Under the pieces are notes generated by a model. It saw nothing but the letters and a program-made list of their open reading frames with translations, had not been told where the DNA came from and made no database searches. From contig NZ_VOBR01000036.1 in the NCBI RefSeq assembly GCF_007845675.1, forward strand, positions 1 to 64,000: DNA of 64,000 nucleotides, written 5' to 3'. This document shows positions 25,809-34,237 of this stretch, one piece after another (position 1 is the first letter of the stretch; every line of letters begins with the position of its first letter). A program made the position numbers and the translations under genes. Source of the DNA: Lentzea tibetensis. Its GTDB lineage: Bacteria > Actinomycetota > Actinomycetes > Mycobacteriales > Pseudonocardiaceae.

Positions 25809-26786
25809 GTGCCCACCAAACTCGCTGTCACCGCCGCCGCAGTGCTGCTGTTCATCCCCGTCCTGTTCGGCACGGGCGTGAAGGCCGTGGTCGAAGCGCT
25901 GTTCGGCAGCTCCCCGAACACCACTGTCGACTGCACCACACCGATCGCCGACATCCCGCCCGAGTACTGCCTGCACTACCTCAGCGCCGCCCCGAACTGC
26001 CCCGGCCTCGACTGGACCGTCCTGGCGGCCATCGGCAAGGTCGAGACCGACCACGGCCGCACCACACTGCCCGGCGTGCACGAGGGCGAGAACCACGCCG
26101 GAGCCGCGGGCCCGATGCAATTCCTGGCCCCAACCTTCGATACCGTCATCGCCCGCCACCAGATCCCGCCGGGCGGCGCCCACCCGACCTCGCGCTACAA
26201 CCCGCACGACGCCATCCACGCCGCGGCCTTCCTGCTGTGCGACAACGGAGTACGGCGGCGCGACCTGCGGGCGGCGATCTGGGCCTACAACCACGCCGAC
26301 TGGTACGTCGACATGGTCCTCGACCAGGCCGCCCACTACGCCGAGGCCGCCGCGGCCACCGGCGACTGCAACGCCATCCAGGCCCCCAACACCGCCGCCC
26401 TGACAGCGATCAACTACGCCTGCGGGCAGCGAGGCTTGCCCTACGTCTGGGGCGGGGACGGCCCCACCGAAGGCGGATTCGACTGCAGCGGCTTGACCAC
26501 GGCGGCCTACGCCGCCGCCGGAATCATGTTGCCACGCACGGCCCAGACGCAGTTCGACGCGGGCCCGCGCGTCCCCGCCGGTAAGCCGCTGCTGCCGGGC
26601 GATCTCGTCTTCTACGGCCCACCCGGCGACATCCACCACGTCGGCCTCTACATCGGCGGCGGAAAGATGATCAACGCGCCGACGTTCGGCCAACCAGTGC
26701 AGATCGACAACCACCGGTACCCCGATGACGACTACGCCGGAGCGACCCGCCCTGCGGCTTCTATTGCTGTAGGTTCCCAATATTGA
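25809..26786 (+). CDS. Bifunctional transglycosylase-NlpC/P60 wall hydrolase
   Basis: 325 residues from GTG 25809. An N-terminal membrane anchor (residues 3-22) comes before a lytic transglycosylase domain with catalytic Glu79 (AIGKVETDHGR) and the GPMQFLAPTF block. An NlpC/P60 peptidase domain follows, with Cys226 (FDCSGLT) and His277 (HHVGLYIG). It cuts both glycan and peptide of peptidoglycan. As the last gene of the transfer operon it most likely opens the wall for the mating channel. Full length, no signs of decay. Confidence 0.92.
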   Translation: MPTKLAVTAAAVLLFIPVLFGTGVKAVVEALFGSSPNTTVDCTTPIADIPPEYCLHYLSAAPNCPGLDWTVLAAIGKVETDHGRTTLPGVHEGENHAGAAGPMQFLAPTFDTVIARHQIPPGGAHPTSRYNPHDAIHAAAFLLCDNGVRRRDLRAAIWAYNHADWYVDMVLDQAAHYAEAAAATGDCNAIQAPNTAALTAINYACGQRGLPYVWGGDGPTEGGFDCSGLTTAAYAAAGIMLPRTAQTQFDAGPRVPAGKPLLPGDLVFYGPPGDIHHVGLYIGGGKMINAPTFGQPVQIDNHRYPDDDYAGATRPAASIAVGSQY

Positions 26787-26798
26787 TTGCGTCTTCTC

Positions 26799-26843
26799 AG
26801 TGATTCTGCGCCCATCTTGCGCTTGCGCAAGGTCGGTGAGAAT
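26799..26843. terminator. Nested inverted repeat between convergent genes
   Basis: The inner arms CTTGCGC (26816-26822) and GCGCAAG (26825-26831) are perfect. The outer arms GATTCT and AGAATC bracket them. The structure lies between the end of the rightward transfer operon and the end of a leftward gene, the position expected of a bidirectional terminator. Confidence 0.65.
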
Positions 26844-26879
26844 CGGGGTGTCAATCAGTGTCCGGGCGTGTGAAGACTC

Positions 26880-27389
26880 CTAAAGGTCCTCTCGTCGCCA
26901 CCGCGGGTTACCAACGAGGACTTCAGTGAGGCCAGCGTCGCGCATGGCTCGGATACGGTGCTGGCCACCGTCGATGACGGACCGCAACTTGGCGTCCTTG
27001 CGAATCAGGATCGGGTCTTTAACGAGGCTTCTCAGCGCCTGCAACGGCCATCCGGACATCCCGTCTGCGCGGGCAGCGTCAAGTACCTGCTGACAAAGCT
27101 GGTAGTTCTCCTCGACGCCGGTCGCCTCAACTTGAGCAATCAACCGGACCGCTGTCCTGGTGACTGCATCCCAGTCCCCACTGTGGTACCAGCAGCAGCG
27201 CCGTACGCCAGCAACGTCGGACCGCTCGCCCGGAGACGTCACACCAACTGCCGCGTCCCGCATGCAGTCCTCGTGCCACGGCACTTCGCGAGGCACCTGG
27301 CCCATCGGCACCAGGACATACTGAACCCAATAGATCAGCCGTCCGGTCTGCTCGGGCTCAAGCTGATCCCTCTGCTGTTCTTCGTCCAT
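26880..27389 (-). CDS. ParB-like domain protein
   Basis: 169 residues. The C-terminal part has LRSLVKDPILIRKDAKLRSV followed by IDGGQHRIRAMRDAG. This is the DGxHR-type motif of the ParB/sulfiredoxin fold, found in CTP-binding partition proteins and in small nucleases of conflict systems. No helix-turn-helix follows, so it is not a full ParB. The N-terminal 110 residues are unrecognised and contain three Cys. It stands alone, convergent with the transfer operon. A role in DNA or nucleotide handling is inferred only from the fold. Confidence 0.6.
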   Translation of the reverse strand: MDEEQQRDQLEPEQTGRLIYWVQYVLVPMGQVPREVPWHEDCMRDAAVGVTSPGERSDVAGVRRCCWYHSGDWDAVTRTAVRLIAQVEATGVEENYQLCQQVLDAARADGMSGWPLQALRSLVKDPILIRKDAKLRSVIDGGQHRIRAMRDAGLTEVLVGNPRWRREDL

Positions 27390-27652
27390 CCACAGAGCAT
27401 GCCGCTACGTGACGAACACGCGACAGATGAATACACGAGCTAGCTAGTAGAAGCTACGGCCCCGGCGGACGTGTTGCCGCAACCCGCCAGCTCAGAGACC
27501 TGCCCGTTCTCACGACACTTGCGTCGGCCGACCGTCGAGCCGCTCTACTGCGAAGGAAGCGCAGTACATTGAGACAGCTCGGGCGAAAGTCGTTGAGAAG
27601 CCGACCGAACACAAAGGTCGGAACAAGATCAAGCGCAAGGAACGATGAGAAC

Positions 27653-28071
27653 CTACAATTGCTGCGGCATAACGGGTTCCGGCTCGCTGAGGCCCGCACC
27701 CACCATAGCGGCGAAGGGCTGACCGAGCGAGTCGACGAGCAAGATGCTCTGCGTGAACAGTGGCGATTTCATCGCGTCAGGAGCGATGATGTTGTGGTTG
27801 CTGACCAACTCGAACAGCGCGACCACCAGTGCACGGGTCGTCGCTCGGTCCGGGATGGTGGCGAAGCCCTCTACGCGGATCTCGAGTGTCCGTTGGTGAG
27901 GCAGGATGGTGATCGTGCTGTGGGTGTGGGCCGGAATGGCGTCTGGGTACGCGCGGCGGCGATGTCTGCGGACACGCGCACTGCGATGGCTTCCAAGGTG
28001 TGGCCAGGGCAGTCTCCGGCTCCCGCACCTCGTACGACCAAACTATCCGTTGTAGGCAGGAAGTTCTGCAC
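27653..28071 (-). pseudogene. Frameshifted small gene, unknown family
   Basis: From GTG 28071, with GGAGGG 10 bases upstream, the frame reads VQNFLPTTDSLVV and AVRVSADIAAAR. About position 27955 the sensible reading moves to another frame: AIPAHTHSTITILPHQRTL, VEGFATIPDRATTRALVVAL and SILLVDSLGQPFAAMVGAG, ending at TAG 27653. Both halves have protein-like composition, and together they give about 138 residues. One base gained or lost in the GCCGCCGCG run explains it. This is either a real mutation or a sequencing error. Confidence 0.5.
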
Positions 28072-28097
28072 CGGGTAGGCCCTCCTCGTGTGCCCTT

Positions 28098-28125
28098 GCC
28101 GGACTGCCCGCGCGGGCAGTCCGGC
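28098..28125. terminator. Perfect 28-base palindrome
   Basis: GCCGGACTGCCCGC joined directly to GCGGGCAGTCCGGC gives a perfect palindrome. It starts 12 bases after the stop of the leftward RAMA-domain gene and lies just before the next leftward gene. This fits a strong GC-rich terminator, although the uninterrupted symmetry would also suit a dimeric protein site. Confidence 0.75.
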
Positions 28126-28137
28126 GCCGCGCAGGCG

Positions 28138-29031
28138 TCAACGCCGCCGGGGTTCGATCGGGAGCCCGCGTTGCGCTCGCAGCGCGGCCCGCAGGTCACC
28201 CAGAGCACGCCCGTCCGCTGTCCGCTTCCACGCCGTCCAGCCGTTCTGATGCCTGCCACCGAGCGCGGTAATGGCTCCGGAGGGGTTGACAAAGGTGCGA
28301 CCGTCGACGAGCAGCAGTGTGCCGTCGGGCTGGATTCTGGCGGTGTGTCGGGCACCGTGACCGGGGCGGTCCCAGATGAACTCTTCGCCTGGTTGGACCA
28401 GACCGGCGGTGACCAGGTCCACGATGCCGATGTTGCCGCCCCAGCCGTGGAAGGGGCGCGCCGACGGCGGGGCCACACTGGCGTGGTGGGCGGCGACTTC
28501 CGTCGCGTCGGTGTGCAGGCTCATGACCGCTGCAGCGGTCGGCGCGACGATCCATGGCCAGCGGGCGTCCAGTGCTGGCCATTCGCCGACCCGTTGCCAT
28601 CGGTTGCGATGGGCGAGCAGCATTTCCACGTCGACACGGTCGTCGCAGTCATCCTGGAACGGATCGTCGTCGGGCTCGGTCAGCACGAGTACGAGGTCAC
28701 CGTCGCACAGGTGAGCGGCTGGTTGCTCGGGGAGCCAGCATCCGGCGAACAGGGCGACTTCGCCTTCCCGGTCGGGATCGGTGTCGTCGAGGACGTCCAC
28801 AGCGAGCACAAGGATCGCCCAGCCCTGTTCGGGGTGAGGCATAGGGGTGGCCGCTAAGGCCGGGGCGAGGATCATGGCATCCGGCGGAAGTCCTTCTTGC
28901 CAGAGCATCTCCGACTCCTGGTCGAGCTGTGGCGTCCCGGCGCGTGTGCCGGTTTCATCGGTCGGCAGGTCGGCGTTCGTTGCGGCAGCGGCTACCTGGT
29001 GGGGCCGGACGGCGTCGGATCCGGTGGTCAT
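28138..29031 (-). CDS. RAMA-domain protein (modified-DNA reader-like)
   Basis: 297 residues from ATG 29031, preferred because AAGGA lies 8 bases upstream; longer reading is Arg-rich shadow. The C-terminal about 75 residues (GARHTARIQPDGTLLLVDG, FVNPSGAITALGG, QNGWTAWKR) match the RAMA pattern: a beta-rich module with the NGW-x-x-W ending, predicted to bind modified DNA or link to restriction systems. The N-terminal 200 residues are acidic (DDTDPDREGEVALFAGCWLP) and unrecognised. With methyltransferases on the same element, a role in sensing methylated DNA is plausible but unproven. Confidence 0.65.
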   Translation of the reverse strand: MTTGSDAVRPHQVAAAATNADLPTDETGTRAGTPQLDQESEMLWQEGLPPDAMILAPALAATPMPHPEQGWAILVLAVDVLDDTDPDREGEVALFAGCWLPEQPAAHLCDGDLVLVLTEPDDDPFQDDCDDRVDVEMLLAHRNRWQRVGEWPALDARWPWIVAPTAAAVMSLHTDATEVAAHHASVAPPSARPFHGWGGNIGIVDLVTAGLVQPGEEFIWDRPGHGARHTARIQPDGTLLLVDGRTFVNPSGAITALGGRHQNGWTAWKRTADGRALGDLRAALRAQRGLPIEPRRR

Positions 29032-29374
29032 GGTGATGTCCTTGAAGGTTGGATGGTCGGGGAACGGGGTCATCTGGTTCCGGACGTAGTGGCCGGGTGA
29101 TCGACGTGTATGGACGCTTCGTGACCGCGTGGTTGTCAACGCCCATGTGCACAACCGGGCGAAGTGGACCCATGTGGCGCAACAGAATCCCTGCTCCGCG
29201 CCACCGTCTACACGAGACAGGCGTCTTGTTTGTCGAACCCGCTTGACTTCATGGGCCGAAGGAAGCGTCCATAGTCGTGTAGCCCGAACACACCGGCAGC
29301 GCACCGGGGGCCACACCGCTCCGGCCGGGGCATGACCACCCACCACCGATCACAGAAGCGAATCGAGGGATGTC
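29032..29374. promoter_or_regulatory. Divergent intergenic region
   Basis: This 343-base region separates the leftward RAMA gene and the rightward winged-helix gene and must contain both promoters. TTGACT at 29243-29248 and CATAGT at 29270-29275 look like promoter hexamers, but their 21-base spacing is too long for a standard promoter. No gene is seen. Confidence 0.35.
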
Positions 29375-30241
29375 ATGCCCAGCAAGACCCGCACCCGCAA
29401 AACCCGCACCACCGCCAGCACGACCGGATCCCCCCGGACCCTGCAGTCGGTTCCTGAGCAGACCGCCGCCGCGAAGGTCCGCACCGACACCGAAGACAAG
29501 CTGTGGGAGGCGTTGCACGCAACCCCGAACAGCGCCGCCTCCGACCTGTCCGTCGCGGCGAAAATCGGGAAGTCGACCGCGCAGAAGATCCTCGTCAAAT
29601 GGGCCGCCGACGGCAGCGTCACCCGCACCGCCGGGATCGCCGAGGGTGGTCGGCGCGCCGCCGACCTGTGGGCGATCACCGAAGTCGACACCACCCAGGC
29701 CGACCCGACCCCGGTGGACACCCCTGCGGCGGAGGACGCCGACGCGACGGACACCACACAGGCCGCTCCGGATGTGCCCGACGCCGAGGACGCCACGGAT
29801 ACCGAGGGAGACTCCGTCGAGCCGACGGACACCGCAGCCGATGAGGCACAGGCCCCGGTCGACACCGAAGTGGCCGACCCCGTGGAGGCCGAGCCCGTCG
29901 TCGCCGAGGTGACCGACCCCGCCGCCGCTGACGGCCCGGACGGCGCGACGACCGACGTCGACCCATCGACGAAAGGTGGCGCGGACGCAACGGGTGAGAA
30001 GGCAGCACGGCTGGCTCCCGGCGCGTTGCGCGGGATGGTGGAGGACTACCTGCGTGACCACCCCGGCGAGCAGTTCGGTCCCACCGCGATCGCGACCGCG
30101 CTGGGCGGGAAGTCGTCGGGCGCGGTGAGCAACGCGCTGGACAAGCTGGTCGAGGACGGCGTGGCGACGAAGACGCTGGACAAGCCGAGGCGTTTCGCGC
30201 TCGCCGAATCCGAGCAGGAGGCTGTCTCGCCGACGAGCTAA
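29375..30241 (+). CDS. Double winged-helix protein with acidic linker
   Basis: 288 residues. A basic Thr/Arg-rich tail (1-20) comes before winged helix 1 (residues about 40-105: LWEALHATPNSAASDLSVAA, STAQKILVKWAADGSVTR). About 95 residues of Asp/Glu/Thr-rich disordered linker follow. Winged helix 2 (about 218-280) reads FGPTAIATALGGKSSGAVSN, then ALDKLVEDGVATKTL. Helix 2 is closely similar to the N-terminal helix of the MoxR protein encoded at 36043-37239, so the two probably recognise the same DNA or partner. It may be a regulator or nucleoid-type protein of the element. Confidence 0.72.
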   Translation: MPSKTRTRKTRTTASTTGSPRTLQSVPEQTAAAKVRTDTEDKLWEALHATPNSAASDLSVAAKIGKSTAQKILVKWAADGSVTRTAGIAEGGRRAADLWAITEVDTTQADPTPVDTPAAEDADATDTTQAAPDVPDAEDATDTEGDSVEPTDTAADEAQAPVDTEVADPVEAEPVVAEVTDPAAADGPDGATTDVDPSTKGGADATGEKAARLAPGALRGMVEDYLRDHPGEQFGPTAIATALGGKSSGAVSNALDKLVEDGVATKTLDKPRRFALAESEQEAVSPTS

Positions 30242-30315
30242 AGATCGACGATGTGGCGGATGTGGTTGTGTCCCAACGGAATCTCCGACACCATGGGTGA
30301 ATTCAGTGAACGCCG

Positions 30316-30352
30316 CTGTTCGGGCATGATCAACCAAGTCGTGCCCGAACAG
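30316..30352. terminator. Stem-loop after winged-helix gene
   Basis: The arms CTGTTCGGGCATGA (30316-30329) and TCGTGCCCGAACAG (30339-30352) pair with one G-T wobble around a 9-base loop. It lies 75 bases after the stop of the rightward gene. There is a short T run a few bases downstream (GACGTTT). Confidence 0.7.
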
Positions 30353-30529
30353 TGACGTTTGGAGGCCTTGGTGTCGTTACGTCCGAGCCAGGCAAGTGAG
30401 ATCCCTGAAGAAGCCGCGCGAGTCGCGTGGCGCTGCTCTGTTCGAGTGAAACCTGTTGGTGGGGCAACAGGTGGCGTGGAATCGGGCCGATAGGAGCGAC
30501 AGGCACCGGCCGAGGGGCGCGGTGCCTGA

Positions 30530-30915
30530 CCATTTCCTGGGTCTCGAGCGGTCCAGATGGAGAACGCCCCGCGCGGTTCGGGGCAGGGGCGGGCGGAGCG
30601 GGTCGAGCTCGTCATCGGTGAGGTAGAGAACGCCATCGCGTGCGCGGCGGTGCGGGTGTGCCCGCCGACCGTCTCGGAAGTGTTGCCGTCCGGCGGCGGC
30701 GACGCCAGCGTGCGCAGCAGCGCGGTGCAGATCACGCCCGGTGCCGTAGCCGGTGGCGGGGAACGGAAGATACCGGGACGCGGGCGCGTGCCATTGCGGA
30801 CGCATCGGCGATCAGCACTGCCGCCCAGGCCCTTCTGCTCCAAGGTGAGCTCAACCTCGGTACGGGTCTGGAGGTCGGCGACGGTGGCCAGCGGGTGCGG
30901 TGTCGACATCGGCAT
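30530..30915 (-). pseudogene. Decayed phage head-tail connector gene
   Basis: Leftward reading starts MPMSTPHPLATVADLQTRTE, the typical opening of phage head-tail connector (gp6-like) proteins. The frame then shifts to AWAAVLIADASAMARARVP, shifts back to ICTALLRTLASPPPDGNTSE and VGG, and shifts again to GVLYLTDDELDPLRP. The order of blocks is that of intact connectors, so this is one gene with several frameshifts. It lies directly downstream of a second phage-like remnant and is a fossil of a prophage. Confidence 0.65.
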
Positions 30916-30925
30916 CACCGTGCTG

Positions 30926-31720
30926 TCAGCGCAGGTCGGTCTCGATGGTGGCGACGTCCACCGCCACCGCGTTGTAGCCGCCGATGTTCTGGGCGTTGGG
31001 ATCTGCGGAGCCGGTGGCGGCGAACATCTACTGCGCGGACTGGCGGGTGTAGGTGACGGCCACGGTCTCCTGGTGGATCTCCAGCACGTTGCGGTCCTGC
31101 CCACGGACGCGGGCCTCCGCGCTCGGGGCGTTCGCGCCTTCCAGGCGCTGCCGGTTCGGGTCCGGCGGACGCAGGTCGTACACGCTGTTGGCGTGCCTGC
31201 TCGGTGAGACGCTGGTTCTTCAGCGAGGTGGCGGTGAGCCAGTCGCCCTTCGCCTCGGCCTCACGGATCTGCTCGTCCACACCAGACGGTCCACCCTGCC
31301 GCGGCCCCTGCGACGGGTCCGGGCGGCGTGGACCGTCGACACGCGCGAGGTGGGACGCTGGGCCAGGACTGCGGCGAGGTTGGCGGCGATCGCCGCGGTG
31401 TCGATCGCACCGTCCTCGCCGAGGTAGCGGACCCAGGTCATCGAGGTTAGCGCGGCGCATCAGTGGGTCGGCCCAGCCGGACGCGGCGGCTTGGATCTCC
31501 GCGCGCACGCGGGCAGGTGCGCCATCCGCTCGCACCCGGCGATCTACGGCACCACGTCGAACCCGCGTGCACGGTGAGGCGTCCGGCGCTGGCGGTCTCG
31601 GGTCGCCACGTAAGTCAGCCGCTCGGGCCGGCCCGAGCGCACGCGCTTCACTCGGCGGCACTCCGGCCAGCATCGCGTGTCGGTAGCGGCGGAACGCGAA
31701 GTCCACCAGCACATCCAGCG
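30926..31720 (-). pseudogene. Decayed phage capsid/scaffold gene
   Basis: The leftward fragments lie in different frames: VDFAFRRYRHAMLAGVPPSE, AEIQAAASGWADPLMRRANL, WVRYLGEDGAIDTAAIAANL and VDEQIREAEAKGDWLTATSL, with a C-terminal end DPNAQNIGGYNAVAVDVATI. The middle pieces resemble scaffold or small capsid-associated proteins of actinophages. At least one in-frame stop is visible near 31054. Its position directly upstream of the connector remnant supports a phage structural origin. The exact protein type is uncertain. Confidence 0.5.
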
Positions 31721-31910
31721 CCGGCCCGTTGGCGGGCGAGGCCGGCTAAGACGGCGGCCACCATAGGTTCGATCAACGTTCGACCCGGTGCTTACTCAGA
31801 GTGCCCTGGTCCGGTGACGGCAGGCCGCTCGACGTGGAGGCTCCATCGTGGGGTCTGGGAACGGTGCATTCTCGGGCGCGGTGAGTAAGGTGCCGAGGCG
31901 GGAGGGACCT

Positions 31911-32216
31911 ATGAACATCGGTCAGGCGATCACCCTGCTTCAGGCGAAGGCGAACGAGCTACCGACCGGGTACGACACGGAGATCCGTGTCTCCATGTGT
32001 GACGGCGAGGGCATCGAGATGACCCGCGTGCTCGAGATCGATCACATGGCTACTGTGTCCCGAGAGACAGGACAGGCGACGGAGTTGTTCGCCGTCATCC
32101 AGGGCCACCCGCACAACGATGACCATGCCTTCCGGGCGAAGGGCATCGCGCACCAGGCCGACGAGTACCTCCACCGGTGGTCCGCTGAAGGCCACGAACC
32201 CGACGGCCATTCATGA
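31911..32216 (+). CDS. Small hypothetical protein
   Basis: 101 residues from ATG 31911 behind GGGAGGG. The sequence MNIGQAITLLQAKANELPTG, then DTEIRVSMCDGEGIEM and FAVIQGHPHNDDHA is acidic and well formed. Similar short proteins occur in actinobacterial mobile elements, but I cannot name a family. It is rightward and convergent with the MoxR/VWA operon, so it is a separate unit. Confidence 0.6.
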   Translation: MNIGQAITLLQAKANELPTGYDTEIRVSMCDGEGIEMTRVLEIDHMATVSRETGQATELFAVIQGHPHNDDHAFRAKGIAHQADEYLHRWSAEGHEPDGHS

Positions 32217-32458
32217 TCCTTGGCGTCGCCGCCGCTGCGTCTCGCCCGTCGCGGGCGGCGTGGAGCCACGAGCGGGCGCGAGCGATCAGCACCCCGGCGT
32301 GGCCTGACGAGATCAGCCGTGCCCACCGCATGATCGCTGCTCAGGCTTCGGTGCCTCCGCGGGGTACGACGTGCTGGTTGACGAGGTCGAGACCTGCCAG
32401 TACCTCTTCGGCTGCTGGCAGGTCAGAGGTCCGGTCCTCGGACGTGGGTAGGGCTGGG

Positions 32459-32797
32459 TCAGGTGGGTGTCACCCAGGCGCACCGTGCGGGATCCCAGGT
32501 CGCCTCGGTGTAGAGGCGGTTGAGGTCGGGAAAGCCGGGGCCGATCATCCAGCCGAGTTCCTCGCAGTCGAGATGACCGGGCCACCATCCGGTCCAGACG
32601 TCTCGCCCGCAGTCGTGGTCGAGGTCGCACATCAGCCGCTGCAGCCCGGTCACCAGGCAGCGCGCGACGTCACACCCGCCGTCGTACTCGTCGTAGTCGT
32701 GTGGCTCGCCGACGGCGACCGCGCAGTCCGGGCAGGTCGCCTCGAAGTCCAGTAGGCGGAACGGTTTGTCTTGAGTACTGTCACCTTGGTCGTCCAT
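32459..32797 (-). CDS. Small Cys/Trp-rich protein, end of MoxR/VWA operon
   Basis: 112 residues from ATG 32797, with GGAGGAA upstream. FEATCPDCAVAVGEPHDYDE holds a CxxC, and CDVARCLVTGLQRLMCDLDH adds more Cys and His, giving a likely zinc-binding knuckle. GRDVWTGWWPGHLDCEELGW is Trp-rich. It is last of eight leftward genes starting at 37563. The function is unknown. The CxxC plus acidic profile is typical of accessory proteins on actinomycete plasmids. Confidence 0.65.
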   Translation of the reverse strand: MDDQGDSTQDKPFRLLDFEATCPDCAVAVGEPHDYDEYDGGCDVARCLVTGLQRLMCDLDHDCGRDVWTGWWPGHLDCEELGWMIGPGFPDLNRLYTEATWDPARCAWVTPT

Positions 32798-32901
32798 CGC
32801 GTTCCTCCAGTCTCCGGTGTTGTCGTCGCGCTCGTCCCGAGAGGTTCGTTGCACACTGTGGCCCATGTGCTGCGGACATCCGGTTGGACGCCGGGTTCGG
32901 A

Positions 32902-33099
32902 TCACAGCACGGCGGACATGTCGCAGCCGCCGACAGCGGCCCGGCAGGCGGTGCAACGCTCCCACCACTCGGTGGTGCCTCCGTAGCCGGGCAACGAGTC
33001 CGACTCGCAGGTGTTGATCGCGCCGCAACGGGTACATCGGTGGTCGGTTTCGCTGCACAGCTCGAACAGAGGTTCCCCGGTGGCGTGTGCGGTGGACAT
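32902..33099 (-). CDS. Small double zinc-ribbon protein
   Basis: 65 residues: LCSETDHRCTRCGAINTCES, then WWERCTACRAAVGGCD. The two CxxC pairs with further Cys suggest a zinc ribbon. It lies within the leftward MoxR/VWA operon, about 60 bases after the preceding gene and about 100 before the next. It could be a nucleic-acid or protein adaptor. No family could be named. Confidence 0.55.
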   Translation of the reverse strand: MSTAHATGEPLFELCSETDHRCTRCGAINTCESDSLPGYGGTTEWWERCTACRAAVGGCDMSAVL

Positions 33100-33159
33100 G
33101 GTGGCGCGCGATGGGAGTTGCCGTTGAGACGGCTTCCGGCACCGTGAACTCCTATTGTG

Positions 33160-33525
33160 CTATTGGGGTTCAGGCCGTTGTTGGTCTTGCTGCGACACTC
33201 GCTGGTGGACACGCGGCCACGCGCGTCCGGTCGTGATCCACACCCGACCGTGGGCGAATGTGAACACCCAGTCCGTGTCGCGGCTGTCCGGCCACAGCCA
33301 CGGCCAGCCGTTGTGTGGATGGTAGCCGTGCCTGTGGTCTTCGTCGGCCCACACGTCGAGCAGGTCGGTCACGGCGTCGGCGTAGGTGAGCGGGTCGGTC
33401 GCGTCCAACAGCAGTCGTCCACATGCGACGGTGCGCACGGTGGCGGGGTCGGCGTCGCCTTGGAGTGAGCCGAGCCAGACGGCGTGCGGTCCGCGCCCGT
33501 CGTAGAAGTCGGCGGTGGTAGTCAC
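33160..33525 (-). CDS. Hypothetical protein in MoxR/VWA operon
   Basis: 121 residues beginning MTTTADFYDGRGPHAVWLGS. It is rich in Asp, His and Trp (DEDHRHGYHPHNGWPWLWPD). The acidic, aromatic make-up resembles small proteins of actinomycete mobile elements often found beside antirestriction-like genes, but there is no firm match. It starts 3 bases after the preceding stop, so it is in the same operon. Confidence 0.62.
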   Translation of the reverse strand: MTTTADFYDGRGPHAVWLGSLQGDADPATVRTVACGRLLLDATDPLTYADAVTDLLDVWADEDHRHGYHPHNGWPWLWPDSRDTDWVFTFAHGRVWITTGRAWPRVHQRVSQQDQQRPEPQ

Positions 33526-33528
33526 CGG

Positions 33529-33873
33529 TCACCGCCGTGGCGGGCGGGTCGCGTCGCGGAGCAGCCGTTCGACCTCGTGACTTTCGCGGGCGGTGAGGAT
33601 GGTGGTCAGCACGAAGACGGCGTCACCTTCGTAAGGCGCGGTCACCGGGTGGCCACCGAGGCAGAGGTGGTCGCCGTCGGCGGTGACGATGCGCCAGTCG
33701 GACTGGCGGACACGGTCGGCGGGGTAGTAGCTGCCTACGAGCACACCGTCACGGGTGACGTTGCCGTACAACACCTGTTGCGCATCCGCGGGCTCGTTGA
33801 CGACCGAGGTCACCTCGCAGCCGTTGTCGGTGAAGCGACGAACCACGGTCTCAGGTACATCGGGGACAGTCAC
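33529..33873 (-). CDS. Hypothetical protein in MoxR/VWA operon
   Basis: 114 residues: MTVPDVPETVVRRFTDNGCE, DGVLVGSYYPADRVRQSDWR, then AVFVLTTILTARESHEVERL. It is predicted soluble, mixed alpha/beta. No motif was recognised. It starts 27 bases after 33901-34179 and is followed 3 bases later by 33160-33525. The tight spacing suggests joint expression with MoxR and the VWA protein. Confidence 0.62.
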   Translation of the reverse strand: MTVPDVPETVVRRFTDNGCEVTSVVNEPADAQQVLYGNVTRDGVLVGSYYPADRVRQSDWRIVTADGDHLCLGGHPVTAPYEGDAVFVLTTILTARESHEVERLLRDATRPPRR

Positions 33874-33900
33874 GGTGATCTCCTTGATGTGCGTGGGTTT

Positions 33901-34179
33901 CTATCGCCTGGACGGAAGTTCGAAGGAGCAGTCGTCGTCGCAGTCCTCACGTCCGCTGTGTGCCACGAACGGGCAGTCGTCGCGGTGGGCTTTGGTGAAG
34001 GTGACGCTGCCGTCAGGGTGCTCGAAGGTGCGCAGCGCGCCGCCGTGGCTGGTCGCCCAGGCGATGTCGTCCGGGGCGATGCGACATTCGGCGGTGAAGC
34101 CGCTGCTGGTGGCCAGCAACGCACTCACCGCGCGGTAGACCTGGGGCGACAAGGTCACCGTGGGCGGCGGTGCAGCCAT
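33901..34179 (-). CDS. Small acidic Cys-containing protein
   Basis: 92 residues from ATG 34179, which has GGAGG 8 bases upstream; the ATG at 34188 lies too close to that site. It contains FTAECRIAPDDIAWATSHGG and a C-terminal DDCPFVAHSGREDCDDDCSF cluster with three Cys. It is directly downstream of the VWA gene. The function is unknown. Confidence 0.62.
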   Translation of the reverse strand: MAAPPPTVTLSPQVYRAVSALLATSSGFTAECRIAPDDIAWATSHGGALRTFEHPDGSVTFTKAHRDDCPFVAHSGREDCDDDCSFELPSRR

Positions 34180-34237
34180 GGTGAACACCTCCGGTTGGGG
34201 TCCGGGGCGGTGCGGCCGCCCCGGACCGGGCTGGCGG

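Noticed and set aside
29243-29275. Standard sigma-70 promoter for the winged-helix gene
   Set aside because: The hexamers TTGACT and CATAGT are 21 bases apart, beyond the usual 16-19.
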